The notes under the pieces: model-generated
What the model was told of the DNA's origin: nothing
Database searches by the model: none
The model's input: the letters and a program-made list of their open reading frames with translations, nothing else
Shown here: in pieces, positions 1-11,657 of the stretch
Numbering within the stretch: position 1 is the first letter of the stretch
Layout of the letters: every line of letters starts with the position of its first letter
Made by a program: the position numbers and the translations under genes
NCBI RefSeq assembly: GCF_031143425.1
Contig: NC_090448.1
Span: 337,211,177-337,275,176 of the forward strand
DNA length: 64,000 bases
Origin: Pleurodeles waltl
Lineage: Eukaryota > Chordata > Amphibia > Caudata > Salamandridae
Direction: 5' to 3'

Positions 1-622
1 GGGAGGAACGAGGGCGAGGAGGTGGTGAACCTCGGGGGATGGACACGGCACAACGTCAAGGGATGAGGCCGGACAGAGAGGTGAAGGGAGAGTAGAGGAT
101 GCGGGGGCCAGACATTGAGGAGCGGGGAGGTGGGAACCGTGGGGCACTGACCAGCTGAGCAGGACTGATTTGGATGAGGATAGGACAACCAAGGAAAATA
201 GAGGGACAGACAGAGCCCCACTGCCCGAGGCGAGACGTATTCACAAGAGGACACGGGGAACTAAACATTGAGGGCAAGGTAGAAATACGTCCGTCCAAGT
301 AGGCACATATGGTAGAGCGGTCGAAATGTACCGGAGAGATGGGACTTCGAATGCCATCATTTATTGCACTTTCGCATTGTTGTGCTTTTGTTTTGTTTGG
401 TTTCACTTGTTTCGGTTTTGTATGCTCTTTTTTCTTCTTCTCTCCGGTTTCTTCTCTTGGCTTTAACCACGACTATTCAGCTATAGTAATAATATTGCCA
501 TAATGCGCAAATGGAATATAAATCATGAAACTATAACTACGGCTTGTTTGGAAGAAAATATGTATGTATCAATGATCAATAACAGATGCAGAAAATCAAT
601 AAACAAAGTTTAAAAAAAAAAA
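1..622 (+). mobile_element. Probable 3' end of a non-LTR retrotransposon with A-tail
   Basis: The stretch ends with an AATAAA signal at about 598-603 followed by a run of A at 612-622, which is how a LINE copy ends. The preceding bases change from purine-rich and GC-rich (1-330) to T-rich (360-480), as in the last part of an ORF2 and the 3' UTR of an L1-type element. No protein domain is recognisable in any frame, so the family is a guess. The left edge lies outside the window. Confidence 0.4.
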
Positions 623-1195
623 GTGACAGCTCTCTCATGCGAAGGGTCGCAACTGCCTGCGACAGTTTGCAGTGCGACAATCTCACCGGGTGCCCTCCTA
701 ACACCCGAAAATCGCACTTGGAGACGCCAATTCTTGCTCGTCTGGAATTTGGCCAGAACTCCGGAATACAAGCATAACACAGAGTGGCCAAAATTCCGCC
801 AGTGGAGCAGAATTTATCACCCAACTCCAGTGTCAACATCCCTTTGCTCCTTATTACTTATAGAAAGGGGTTCAGAGTTGGGTCCGACATTTTGATAATA
901 AGGCTGAAAAGAAACATTTTCACTGCTATGGCTGTTGTTATCAAGGAGTTAACTCTTGTGGCCTCCTCGATCATTTAACCAGAAGCCTGCATATTTTTTT
1001 TTGGAAATGCATGCAAGCTTGGAGTTAAATACTAGTTGCCCTTCTTAAGAAACATCCGGTCTAAGATAAGTGTATATGTTCAACTTGTTTAGTTTCCATT
1101 GAAAACCAACTGCTGTTTTATCTAGAATCCCTGTCATCAGTGTATTATTGCCTTAATAACCTGATAATTTAGAAGGAAAAGTGGGTTGCGTCTTA
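623..1195. other. No recognised feature
   Basis: AT-rich sequence between two LINE pieces. Short open frames occur on both strands but none shows a domain. It may be the 3' part of the LINE at 1200-3380, decayed beyond recognition. Confidence 0.5.
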
Positions 1196-1199
1196 TAGC

Positions 1200-3380
1200 G
1201 CTGCTCCTAAATCAGCTACATAAAGGTTGAAGTGGAGGGGAGCAAGAACATAGCTTTGCTTCTATGAATGTTCTTATCTTCTCTGGGGTAGTTGTGTCTT
1301 GTGACAGGCTGATTTTTACTGTATTTGAGTATAACTGATGATAACCTTCAGGAGGCTTGAGGCTTGTGGGGGTGGGGAGAGAGAGGCGATGCGGGGAAGG
1401 GGGCAGAGGGGCGGGTTTGTATATTCCCCCATAATTTCCATGAATAACCGAGTTAAATACTGTTTTAAATTGGTTAACGCTGCACACTGTAGACTATTTT
1501 TTCTTGGTTTGATGTATTGAAGCCAATACATTTTCCTCAATGCTACTCCCCTTTCTGAACCCAGATTGAAAAATGGGTATCTGTTTATTTTAATTTGCAC
1601 ATTCTTAACACAGCCTTAGCAAAGCATTTTTACTCAGTGTTAATCAGCGTCATGTAAGGCTAGTACCCTACACCTGCTTAGTGAAGAGTACTGCTCATTT
1701 ATATGTACAGGTACTAAAAAGGATCCCTGCCAGCTTCTGGATACAGCATTTTTTCTTACAACCAATGCTCGTAGAGTGGTGCCAAAATTTTGGCCCATAA
1801 ACCTGTATTATCCTTATAAAGCAACATGAGTAGACCACTTGGGCCGGGTGCTTTATTCCAGCAAATAGTCTTTAGAATGTTTTTTTATTTTTTTATAGGA
1901 TGGTTTTTAATTCACCATTTACAATGGCACCCTCTTGCTGAACAGAGAACCATTGACCTGTTCCGTATAACTGAGACGTATAGCTAATATAGTCTTGGAA
2001 GGAATCAAAAGTTATTTTGTTTCTTTTCCTGTCTGAAATTATATTATTTGGGTAAGAGTGCAATTTATGTTGGTGTTTTCCTTGACAGGCTATGTGCAGT
2101 TGTAGCCATCTGTTTTCCTCTGCTTTTCATTGTTCATCCCAAACTAATTTCCTGTATTGCAGACTTGCTCTTCTTATTTAGTCTTTGGGGGACTGGAGTC
2201 AATATTCTTTCTTTACTTTTTTAAGTAGCTGGTTAACTCTTTTTTTTTCCAAAAAAGAGCTGTAGAGAAAATCCATCTCATAATTTACAATAAGGCATTC
2301 CAGACAGTTTATTATTAAGTAACAAAAATTATCGAAACATTTGAGTGCCCAAAGATATCAGTAACTAGTAAATTCATAGAATTAGTCCATCATAAATAGG
2401 ATACCAACTATTTTTTTAAGTACTTTGTTTCATATCAGGTCCTGGCCTTCTTTAAGTGGCTATGTTTTTGCTTTTTTTCTGTTTTCATGATTTGTCAGAC
2501 TGTCTAGGATGGATACTCTGATGCCACCAGTCCAGCATATTGGCTTTGCATTTCCATGACACAGAAAACAGTATTAGCTTCAAGTGTTCTGTAAGTATAT
2601 TTTAGCTGTCTAAAGACCATCTGATTCTTTTTAGAGTACTAGTGCCAGCTGGGACACCTATTAAATTTTGCTGTCAAAGGTGCTTGGTTTCCATGTTGAT
2701 TTTCAGGTGCAGTGGCAGGTGCTGCTGCAGATGATCGCTGTCTTGGACCAACAAGATTTTGAAACCTTTTATTGTACAAAACTGTCCACAAACACAAGAC
2801 TATAATCCAAAACTGCTATTCTGTAGGGAGAAAATCTGTAAATGAGGGAAGGTTGTTCCCTTCTAAACAACTGTTTAAAGTTCACAGGCCCAGAACACTA
2901 TGGGATTAAATTAGGATGGCCCCTAGTTTATCTGGTAGTTGGATTGGAGCTATAATTTGATGCCAAAAGCAACCGCATTATTTTGAATGCATTCAGAGAA
3001 CACATTCAAACTGACAACCACTGTTATAAGAAACATTCTCAAATCGTGTTCCTCTCTCAGTTTACATATAGTTTCTAGAACTGATTGAACTATTGTTTTT
3101 TTAATAGTTGCAGATGGGTTGATATAGAAGTTACATAAGGCAATGGTTTTTGTTGGTAAACAAATTACAGATTGTTGTAAAGATCCATTTTTATTGCTAA
3201 CATGCAATTAATTGGTGAATTTACAAGTCTGATATTGCACTGAAGACTGTTTTTGATATATATAGCATGGCCTTCTGCAGGACGCCCCAGTTTGTGTTTT
3301 TTAAAAATATCTGCTGTGACTACGCTGAAGCCTGCTATAGGTAATAGTTCAAAACTCCATGTTTCAAGCAAACAGACTAT
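1200..3380 (-). mobile_element. Decayed LINE: endonuclease and start of reverse transcriptase
   Basis: Read on the minus strand, about 3380-2950 encodes an apurinic-type endonuclease: a CLLETW block (normally QETW), then GRPAEGHAIYIKN (normally GRPxGGxAI), then ALCNFYINPS (the NxYxPP block). Further downstream, at about 1850-1700, a KAPGPSGLL motif followed by a leucine-rich YEHWL stretch marks the beginning of the reverse transcriptase. A LQCA-LKQ stretch near 1500 resembles the next RT block. Several frameshifts and stops separate these blocks, so nothing can be translated. The arrangement matches the LINEs at 12.9-17.8, 34.9-37.5 and 55.3-57.8 kb, and I infer the same jockey/CR1-like clade. 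The 5' side is cut by the MITE at 3381. Confidence 0.65.
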
Positions 3381-3837
3381 GGGCCTCATTACGAGTGTGG
3401 CAGTCAGGACTGCCGCTGTTGCAGCGGTCCGACTGCAAAATTAAAACCCTGGCTCTTAGACCGCCAGGGAACCTCCAGCACTGCCAGGATCCATAATCCC
3501 GGTGGTGGAGATTGTAATCCGCCAGAGCAGCGCTGCATGCAGATTACGACCTTGTTCTCCACCAGCCTTTTCAGGATGGTTACACCGCCATGAAAAGGCT
3601 CACGGAGAACAGGTGCAGGAGGCCCCCCTGCCCAGCACCATCTCAATGTTCAATGTCTGCTTTGAAGACAGTGAACATTGCAAGAGTGCTAGCATTGCGG
3701 TGGCTCAATTGCGAGCCAGAGACAATGTTGTGGCCTGTTTCCCACTAGGCCGGCAGGCGGAAACTGAGCTGACCTAGCGGGATACTCTCAATTACTCCGG
3801 AGGTGGTGGCCCACCTGCCAAACTCTTAAGTAGGCCC
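3381..3837. mobile_element. Harbinger-like MITE, GGGCCT ends
   Basis: The left end reads GGGCCTCATTACGAG and the reverse complement of the right end reads GGGCCTACTTAAGAG, giving imperfect terminal inverted repeats. A direct TAT flanks both sides (3378-3380 and 3838-3840), fitting a 3-bp target duplication. The interior holds local inverted repeats, for example AGCCTTTTCA near 3565 against TGAAAAGGCT near 3591. No coding capacity. It sits inside or next to the LINE endonuclease, so it is younger than that LINE. Confidence 0.65.
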
Positions 3838-3899
3838 TATTACTTTGCCTTTCATGTGATTCCAAAGTGTCGATTTTGAGTTAACTCTCCACACACCAC

Positions 3900-5295
3900 T
3901 GATATTTCAAGAAGTAATTAATAGGTGAGACAGAGCGGATTGAACTTTATTCTGCTCAGGAATTAGGCTTCAGTGCCACTGACAGCCATGACCAATTTGC
4001 TTCTGTATTTGGTTCTGGGAAGCTCATCGACCTCCCGTTTGTCCATTTGTTAATTACTATTGTTGAAATTTTGGAATGTAAGCACCCTCCCCCTCCCCGC
4101 CACGCCCTACTACCCGGGAACAAGTCACAGAGCTCACAGTAAGCAAAAGTTCAATTCAACATCCCATGTCCACTTGTAACTGTACGTTCTGATCTCTTCC
4201 TCGGCATATGTGTTAAATAGGCGGTTCGGTTCCAGAATAATATCTCTGTAATCTGCCCACTTCTGCCAGATTTTGTGAGGTTTCTGGGGACATCCCCTTG
4301 CCTGATGCACAGCAATCTCCAGCCCCATGCAGTGATCCAGACCCTGTTTCCACACTGGCAGGAAAGGGGCTTTCAGTTTTCCATGCCTTGGCGGTGTCCC
4401 TCTTTGCCAGAGGTAGCGCCAAGAACAGGAGTGCCCTTTTATATCTATTACCCCCAAGCCCATCTGTGACATGCAAAAGAATCAACCTGGTCCTAGGGGA
4501 ATTAACCAAGAGAGAACTTCACCAAGACAAGAGGTCACCCCACACCAAAATCGGTTCAGCACTGTACAGTTCCATACCATGTGCATGTCGCCCATCCAGC
4601 AATGCAGGCACAATGGAGAAATCAGCATTCCCATGATCCATAGACGATATCTCAGGTTTTAAGCCATACTGAGGTGTTTGAGTTGTTTAAGTTGGAGACT
4701 AACCGATATGGCCGGCTCTCGATGTGCTCTCAAAGCTTCAGTCCAGTTATTGTCATCTAAGGCATTAATATCTGTCTCACGCACTGTTCTAAGGGCAGAC
4801 AATGTGTCCGAGTTATTCAAAACCAATTAAAAAAATATTTTTGCGATTTTTTGAACTCCTAGATCCCCTAGGAGGAGTTTACCCTCCAATGGGTTAAACT
4901 CGGGAAGTGCTTCAAGGTGTCTAATGTAGGCGGTAATGGCGTGGCGGAGCTACAGGTGGCGATAACATTGGCTATGGTGTAGTTGATATTCAAACTGTAA
5001 CTCTTCAAATGATTTCAGAACAGTGCCACTCATTTCATCTCCTAGAGTGGAGATACCTATAATATCCCATTTCCTAAAAGCCTCGAATTGAGCCACTTGT
5101 TGCTGCACATTACCATGCAATAGAGGCATCCATTCAGTTAGTCTTTCCCACCACTCCATATGCCTCAGGGGACCCCTCCATATATTCAGCACCACTCTTG
5201 TCACCGGGGCAAGAGAAACAACCTTCGCCCCACCATATTGTACCTCTTACTTTTGACCAAAGACTGATCCAACCACAAAGAATCTTAGGTAGGGG
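3900..5295 (-). mobile_element. 5'-truncated L1, C-terminal part of ORF2 and 3' UTR
   Basis: On the minus strand from about 5290 the translation runs through an L1 ORF2 C-terminal region. It has a tryptophan-rich block with HMEWWERL, the block LHGNVQ (5135-5120), then EAFRKWDIIGISTLGD and SFEELQFEYQL, which is the region between the reverse transcriptase and the C-terminal end. After frameshifts come LFLALPLAKRDTAKAWK (near 4420), typical of the last ORF2 block. An AATAAAG signal on the minus strand near 3945 probably marks the 3' end. Stops and frame changes show an old copy. The 5' truncation is usual for L1. Confidence 0.7.
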
Positions 5296-5305
5296 GTATG
5301 CAGAC

Positions 5306-5324
5306 TTTTTTTTTTTTTTTTTTT
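5306..5324. repeat. Poly(T) tract, 19 bp
   Basis: An uninterrupted run of T directly beside the 5' edge of the minus-strand L1. On the minus strand this is an A-tail, so another minus-strand retroelement may end here. I could not identify it. Confidence 0.8.
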
Positions 5325-5599
5325 AAAGAGTTAACACAAACTACGCTCAGGTACCAGAGAGTGAGATTGATGGACTGAAGAAAGCATTAACTTGACATGA
5401 CAAATCTTTCTTAAAGGTCCTACAGATCTGCCATGAATCCACTGTTGTTGACCACAGAGGAAATAAGGTAACATTAAAATTACTTCTCATGTCCTTCTGG
5501 TGGCAGTCTGTCCGCAGAGATGCTTTCTCACATGACGTCTTGTTTGTACTCAGGGGACTACTTCCCATTCAACACCTTCTGATCTAATGATGTCTGGTA

Positions 5600-6700
5600 C
5601 ACTCTGGCACACAATTTCCACTGATTTGTGATAGTTTTGTCCCTTTCAGATGGTAATCGAGTGATCATGGTGACTGTTAACCCATTCTCAAATGTGGCAT
5701 ATTGCAAAGCATCAAAGGCCTTGCCTTCAGCCAAGACAATGGCTCAGATCGTTTTGCGTGAAATTGTCTGTCTGCATGGGCTTTCACATAACATAATTCC
5801 CAGCCACCAGAGTACTTAATTTGACTCATTTCTTAGAAAGCTTTCTCAAAACATTTCACATCGATGTGGCATTGTCATCTGGCTTCCATTCCTCGACTAT
5901 CGGACTGATAGAGCATGTCAATCAAGGCCGTAAATACTACTTACAGTATTTTTGTAGCTCCATGCAAAGCATTTGTTCACCTAATTGACTCTTTGCTGAA
6001 TTTTATTCTAACGCAATCCACGTGTATCACCATTTTTCTGTCCACATGTGTTCCATCTCAAGACATTTCCAACCTATTTTGTCTGGACTCAGATAGTACC
6101 CACAGTTGTGCATCTGGTCGAACATTTTCAGACACTAAGAAAAAAGATTTTCAAGAAACTTCAAGACTCTAAAACCAAGATAAAGACATTTGGTGATACC
6201 CATTGTGAGCCCAACTCTCCTTACAAAACTGGAGATAAAATATGGCTTTCTTCACAGTTTCTACCTTCACTCTTTTCAGCTAACAAATTTAAACAACGCT
6301 CTTATCAGTGGTTTAAGGTAGTCCAATGTACCAATCCTGTAAAATTCAAGATTCTCCTTCATTTGACATGAAGATTAATCTCGTCTTTCATGCTTCCCAG
6401 ATTAAATCTTTTCGGCAGAAACATTTTCTCAAACTTATCCCCCTATGCCACCCATTTTAATTGATGAAGAACCAGAGTCCGAAGTTCAAGCAATCTGTGA
6501 TCATCAAATGAGCAGAGAGAAGCTACAGCTTCTTATTGACTGGAAGGGTTCTCTGTCTAGTGAGCAATCCCGGGAAGATGCTGATTCAATTCACGCTCCT
6601 ACAATGATTCACCAATTTTTAAGCAATTCCCAGACAAGCCAGGAGCGTCAGAATGAGATATACTGCTGTACTGCAGATGTGGCACCAGTCTCTCCCCAAC
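5600..6700 (+). mobile_element. Ty3/Gypsy remnant: integrase core, C-terminal domain and chromodomain
   Basis: The plus strand carries, in order, an integrase catalytic-core block (DGNRVIMVTVNPFSN, then LPSAKTMAQIVLREIVCLHGL, near 5645-5790), an integrase C-terminal stretch with YKTGDKIWLSSQFL (near 6220), and a chromodomain-like block (PPILIDEEPESEVQAICDHQ, then LQLLIDWKG, near 6445-6550). This order is that of chromodomain-bearing Gypsy elements of fish and amphibians. The middle part with the second catalytic Asp and the Glu is scrambled by indels. Protease, RT and RNase H are absent, and no LTR is visible. It is a fossil fragment. Confidence 0.75.
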
Positions 6701-7480
6701 GGGAAGTCCTGTTCTCAGTCTTTAAACTTGCCATGAGTAGGTCACTGCAGGGGGAGGTGGATTAGCAAGAGATGCAGAGCAGCTGAGGTTTTCCCCAGCC
6801 TCTTTTATGGCATTGCCTGTCCCACCGGCTATGGTGGTGCGCCTCCACACATTGTGGGGTGCAGACAGTGATATCACAATCTTCTGCTGCCCATCACACC
6901 ATGGGCTAAGTTTCTCAAACTTCTTCCAAAATCCAAGATGTCAGACATTTTTCCAAGTCTTTATAGAGTGCTCCAGTTGGGTGGAAGGTGTGCATGGTGG
7001 GATACTTCCTGTGCCTCTCCTTAAAAAAGGTAGAAGTAAGGAACACTTCTTGTGCCTCAGTGCATTCATAAGTGTTATTTTTTCACATTAGTTGGCACCG
7101 CTCTGTTTTTTTCCTTGATTTTTTTTATTTTCTAGCGTCTTGGACTTTCCTAATAATTACTCAGTGTCTTCCTTGGCACCATCTTCTTCGCTGCTTCTTG
7201 TCTATTCCACCTTAAAGGTTTCTTTTTGCTGGCTTTCAGAAGGTTTTTTGCTTTACACATTTTTACCTCCTTTTGGGGCCCCTGCTGGAAGGTAACAGTT
7301 GCTGGGCACATGCTTTGTACCAGCTTGGACACAGATATTGGAAGGGGTCGCCCTTACCTCTGGCAAACGAAGATCAGAAGACTGAAGGAGACTCGGTGCC
7401 CAGCCCTTGACATTCAAGTGCTTTTAAAATGTGACAGTATTGGAAAAGTCAATAGACACAACTGGAAATTTTGAAAGTCT
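6701..7480. other. No recognised feature
   Basis: Unique-looking sequence after the Gypsy remnant. Short frames without domains. It may contain the old 3' UTR or LTR of the Gypsy copy, but I see no boundary. Confidence 0.45.
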
Positions 7481-7484
7481 GTTC

Positions 7485-7825
7485 TGATACTTTCAAGTTG
7501 GCCACCAAGTTGCTTTATGCTACACTGCATGATGCACCGTGGTGACCTGCTTCAAAATACAGAAAATAATGCTGTCATGCTTTCAAGAGGGCTGCCACAT
7601 TGTGTCATGCCATCATGCAACTTAGTGGCCATTTTGAATGTCTCAAAACATAATTTTCTATACTTTCAAGATGGCCACCACATTGTGTTATACCCCCATT
7701 GCATCATGCAATGTGCCAATCAACTTGCAAGTATGAACATGTCACTGTCTATAATTTCAAGATGTCCATTATGTTGTGTTACATCAGGTTGTGTCATGCA
7801 GTGTGGTGGCCATCTTGATAGTTTA
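7485..7825. repeat. Degenerate tandem repeat of about 85-91 bp with internal inverted repeat
   Basis: The phrase CTTTCAAGATGGCCACCACATTG recurs, diverged, at about 7490, 7581, 7665 and 7757. Each copy is followed by GTGTCATG and CATCATGCA motifs. The last copy ends in the reverse complement, GTGTGGTGGCCATCTTGA. Single units or pairs can therefore fold into hairpins with CAAGATGGCCACCAC arms. No coding potential. Confidence 0.7.
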
Positions 7826-8085
7826 ACAAATGTCAAGATACCCGGTCACGGCTAAACCAACCGCCATTGGTAAAGCTAAAAATGGTGGCCAAAAAGTATT
7901 TGAAAAATCAAGACCGATCCTCTTTGCTAATGCATGTTTTATTTCTGACGTATTTATACCTACTATGTTTGGATATCCTCTATTATGGGCTCAAACAAAC
8001 TTAACTAAAAGAACCACGTTTGTAATGGTCACTATGGAAATATAACATAAACAGAGCTCTAGTGCCTTCTGCGATCTGCTCCATG

Positions 8086-8137
<52 letters not shown>

Positions 8138-8860
8138 TCATTTAAATAAATAAAAGAATTGAAATAAAATATATAAATGTTTGACTGAAAACTGAAAAAT
8201 TCTAGCTGTTTGAGCAGCTACGCAATAGTCCATTAATCCTGTACCAATATTCGACATCCAGCTGAGGCTTTAATTATTCCACCCTTTCAGCATTCCCCAG
8301 GTAATTTTTTTATCCTGATGAGACCCTATTATCCAGCAGGAGGGTCCAAACGCCGTTGACACATTAATCAGACAAGACCTATTTGATTATGTTTTGAATT
8401 ACCAATCAATGTATTGACAAGCATATTTTATAACGTAATAAGAGGCTGGCTTTATGAGATGCACCAAAGATCACAGAACTATAAGCGATTTATTTATTGC
8501 TTTATGGTGTGGTGTCTCTTTTCTCACTTGGGGATCACTTTTTTCAACTATCACTCTTTGTTTATTTTCCTAAAGTATGATTATAAAAATGATTCACCAT
8601 TATATGCTGATGCAGCTTCCAAAACATTAAAAACACATTTTTCACATATGTGTTGGTAATGGATGCAGTGGAGCTTTTTTGAAAGATTCTCAATAGATGA
8701 TTTTTGTCTTCATTTAAGAATTGTTTGTATGAGTTAACCGGTAGCAAGATTTTTCTGCTATAATATTTAAATTGATTGAAAATGAGTTTCATGTGGATAT
8801 GTGTTTTGTGATAATTATACCCAGGTTCACGTGGACATTCTGGGTTGCTTTTTTATTTAT
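7826..8860. other. No recognised gene; AT-rich with one microsatellite
   Basis: Apart from the (TA)n at 8097-8134 I see no domain, terminal repeat or tail. Confidence 0.45.
8097..8134. repeat. (TA)n microsatellite, 38 bp
   Basis: Uninterrupted TA dinucleotides in an AT-rich setting. Confidence 0.95.
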
Positions 8861-8863
8861 TTA

Positions 8864-9032
8864 GTGTCTGATTTAGATCTTGGCAGAGGGAATACTCCGC
8901 CACAAACATGACGGATATCCTATCTGCAGTATTACGATCCTCATAGGATATAATGGTATCACAATTCATCAGACAGGATTTCTCTCATGTTTATGACGGA
9001 GTATTCCCATCCCCAAGATCTACATCAAGCCC
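8864..9032. mobile_element. Palindromic MITE, 169 bp, Harbinger-like
   Basis: The two arms are diverged inverted repeats: GATCTTGGCAGAGGGAATAC on the left against GTATTCCCATCCCCAAGATC on the right, with CTCCGCCACAAACATGA and TCATGTTTATGACGGAG inside. The ends read GTGTCTGATTT and, on the reverse strand, GGGCTTGATGT. The flanks are TTA (8861-8863) and TAA (9033-9035), so a TWA target duplication is possible but not exact. It resembles the palindrome at 47634-47804 in layout and in its GGGCCTGATT-like ends. Confidence 0.65.
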
Positions 9033-9062
9033 TAACAGTTTAATGATTTCTAAATATTTATA

Positions 9063-9558
9063 AAGTTGTGGCTCGCGCTAATGGAAAGGGGCGGGCGGAT
9101 GAATGAAATGAAATACAAAATAATAAACATTTTAAAAAACACTTACCTCCGTTCCTGCGCCGCTCCTCTGCCACTTCCTGTCGCACTGCAGGCAGGCACA
9201 GGCTCCCAGTCTGCCCTGCACCAATCCTGATGCTGCTTAGAGGAGCGTCAGGATTGGCTGGGAGCCTGTGCAGGCTCTATCCAGCCCGGCAACTGTGTTG
9301 CTGGGCTGGAGACAGGCTACTGCGCATGTGTGTTTGGCCGGCCCAAGAAGGCCAGCCAAACACACATGCGCTCTGAGGGAGAGTGAGCACTCTCCCTCAG
9401 TACACGTCAACCCCATTGCACCGCCCCTTTCCCCCAAAAACGATCATAAATACTGTTAGTTTTTTTTTAGGAAAAGGTTTGCAGCTGCCACTGCTGGTGG
9501 GGGGGGGGGGGGGGGGGGGGGGCAACGCTCCTCCCCCCCTATGGAGGAGCCACCCCTG
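9063..9558. mobile_element. hAT-like MITE copy 1, perfect 8-bp target duplication
   Basis: The 8-bp sequence TATTTATA occurs on both sides (9055-9062 and 9559-9566). The left end AAGTTGTGGC and the reverse complement of the right end CAGGGGTGGC form short terminal inverted repeats of hAT type. Inside is a long hairpin at 9322-9371 with arms GCGCATGTGTGTTTGGC and GCCAAACACACATGCGC. A second inverted pair lies at about 9208-9265 (GGCTCCCAG to CTGGGAGCC). It carries no transposase. A related copy lies at 26545-27081. The G-run at 9499-9522 is inside this element. Confidence 0.8.
9499..9522. repeat. Poly(G) tract, 24 bp
   Basis: Run of G within the hAT-like MITE, where the related copy at 26.5 kb has ordinary sequence. 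It has probably expanded in this copy. Confidence 0.9.
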
Positions 9559-9566
9559 TATTTATA

Positions 9567-11626
9567 TGAAGTGCCTTCTTTAATAGACTGGTTTTGGGGT
9601 CAAGGGTGATTTCAAACCGGTGTCTAAACTACAGCATACATTTATTGATTTGTTTACCTTGAATGTATTTGATGATGCTGTGTGGTGTGTATGTAAATTA
9701 GCAACACTTTGGAGGACAGCCCACTATGGTTGCATTGAAAAACGTGGTAAAGGTCATTTAAGGCCACACAGTACTGCTCAGTAAATATGTGGGAATAACA
9801 CCAAAAAGCAACTTTGTGAATGAACACAGGACTTTATCTAATATGGCGGAGCAAAATGGATACTAATATCTAATATACTATTATCAGTATAATATACTAT
9901 TATCATATATACTAATATAAGTAAGTGGTGGCTTTACTGCTTTTACAATGTTATTGACACCAATTGTCACAATAAAAAAGTTTAAGGGCATTTCAGGCAT
10001 GATTTAGAATGCAACATATGTTCCTATATTCAACATATATGTGCAAACACCACTTTATTTTCAAGTGCAAATGTATGAAATGTACACTCCTAAATCGAGG
10101 TACCTACTCATATTACATCACTAAGGTGTAATATCACAGTGGATTAAAATATGTTCCCAAATTGGAGAAATTCACAAATTCATACTTTTTTGTGGATAGT
10201 CACACGTTTGTGAATGAGACACATACACCCTAGATACTATCCGAGATTTAATTGTGTCAGGGGCAGTGGTAAATCATTTGGTGATGTCACAGGGGTCAAA
10301 AGTTGTGTCTGTAATTCCAGCCTCCCAGCCCTATCCCCCACCCTCACACACCCTCCATTTCCGGACAAATGTTAAATATTTGGGGTAACTGCAATTTAAG
10401 ATTGCAAAAGAAATTGTAAGATCAAAACAGAATGAAGCAGGAGTCATACTTTTGGTGTATGCGTGGGAGGAGAAAGGATTCGTTAAGGTGTAAATTCTTT
10501 GCATTAAACTGCCATACACAAATGCAGACACGCATTCCAAAGAGCATTTATTATTAGAGGAACGCAGTTAAGGTATGAAATTCGCTAAAAATATTTCTGC
10601 CTTCAGCCAGGTTAAGGCTGAATAGACATGCCTACATTTAGAAACAAGACAGCAACTTCTTGAAGTGTTAATCTTCTAGCCTACATGGGGTGTGCGCAAC
10701 ATGGTAATTAATGTGACACATTCGTGTGAAAATCGTGATTAATTTAGCTTGATGTGTGTAGCATCAAATGAGAGGTGGGAGTTTGCGAGTTTCTCAGTTT
10801 ATTTTAATCACATTTGACAACAATGTAAGGACTTGTGATTACAAGTATGTCTGCAATTTATTTATCTCGCTTTATCCAAAAATAATTCCCATGTCTTTCA
10901 ATGTCACAGCAGTTAAGCATTATATTTAAATTCTAGTTATTGCTGGTGATTGGGACATTTTCCAAACATTAACAATAAAAATTGAGGCCTAAAACACATT
11001 TAGTTCCACTTGATGAACCCTGATGGACGAGGGAGCCTCATGTCCCCAGCCAGACTATTGCAGACCCATGGCTGTTTAGTCGGGTCTCCTCTACTGGTAT
11101 ACATTGTGAGGAGGTAGGCAGGGTGAGACTGCACAATAACTTGGTTTGTAGAAAAAAAAGAAAAAATGACCACTCGTCTTTCAAGCAAAGGCAAATAAAA
11201 TAAAAAATAACAAGACCAAAGGCCTCAAGATGACTTTGACAGATAAACCATTAGATAGGCCAGCATTGGTTACATTCCGATTCAGATAGGTGAATGTGGA
11301 TGTCTGCCACGTGAGCAAACATCGCATTCTGTGGTATCAATAATTTAGAAAACCAAGAGTTCAGCCAATATTATGTAAAAAAGTACCACTATTAAGCAAG
11401 TGCAAAATTTAGATAGCAACGTGTAAAGAATGCCCAGAATTTGTCAAGAATTGCTGCCATTATGCATGCTCAGATTTGCCCAATCAATGAGTAATCCTTA
11501 GTGCATGGTCAGATATGCACCATTCCTCCGTAATCTACATTGCTTGTTCAGATTTCCATTATCACATATGAATTCTAGATACAAGTTTAGATTTGCCTTG
11601 CTCATTACTCATGAATCCTTAATATC

Positions 11627-11657
<31 letters not shown>

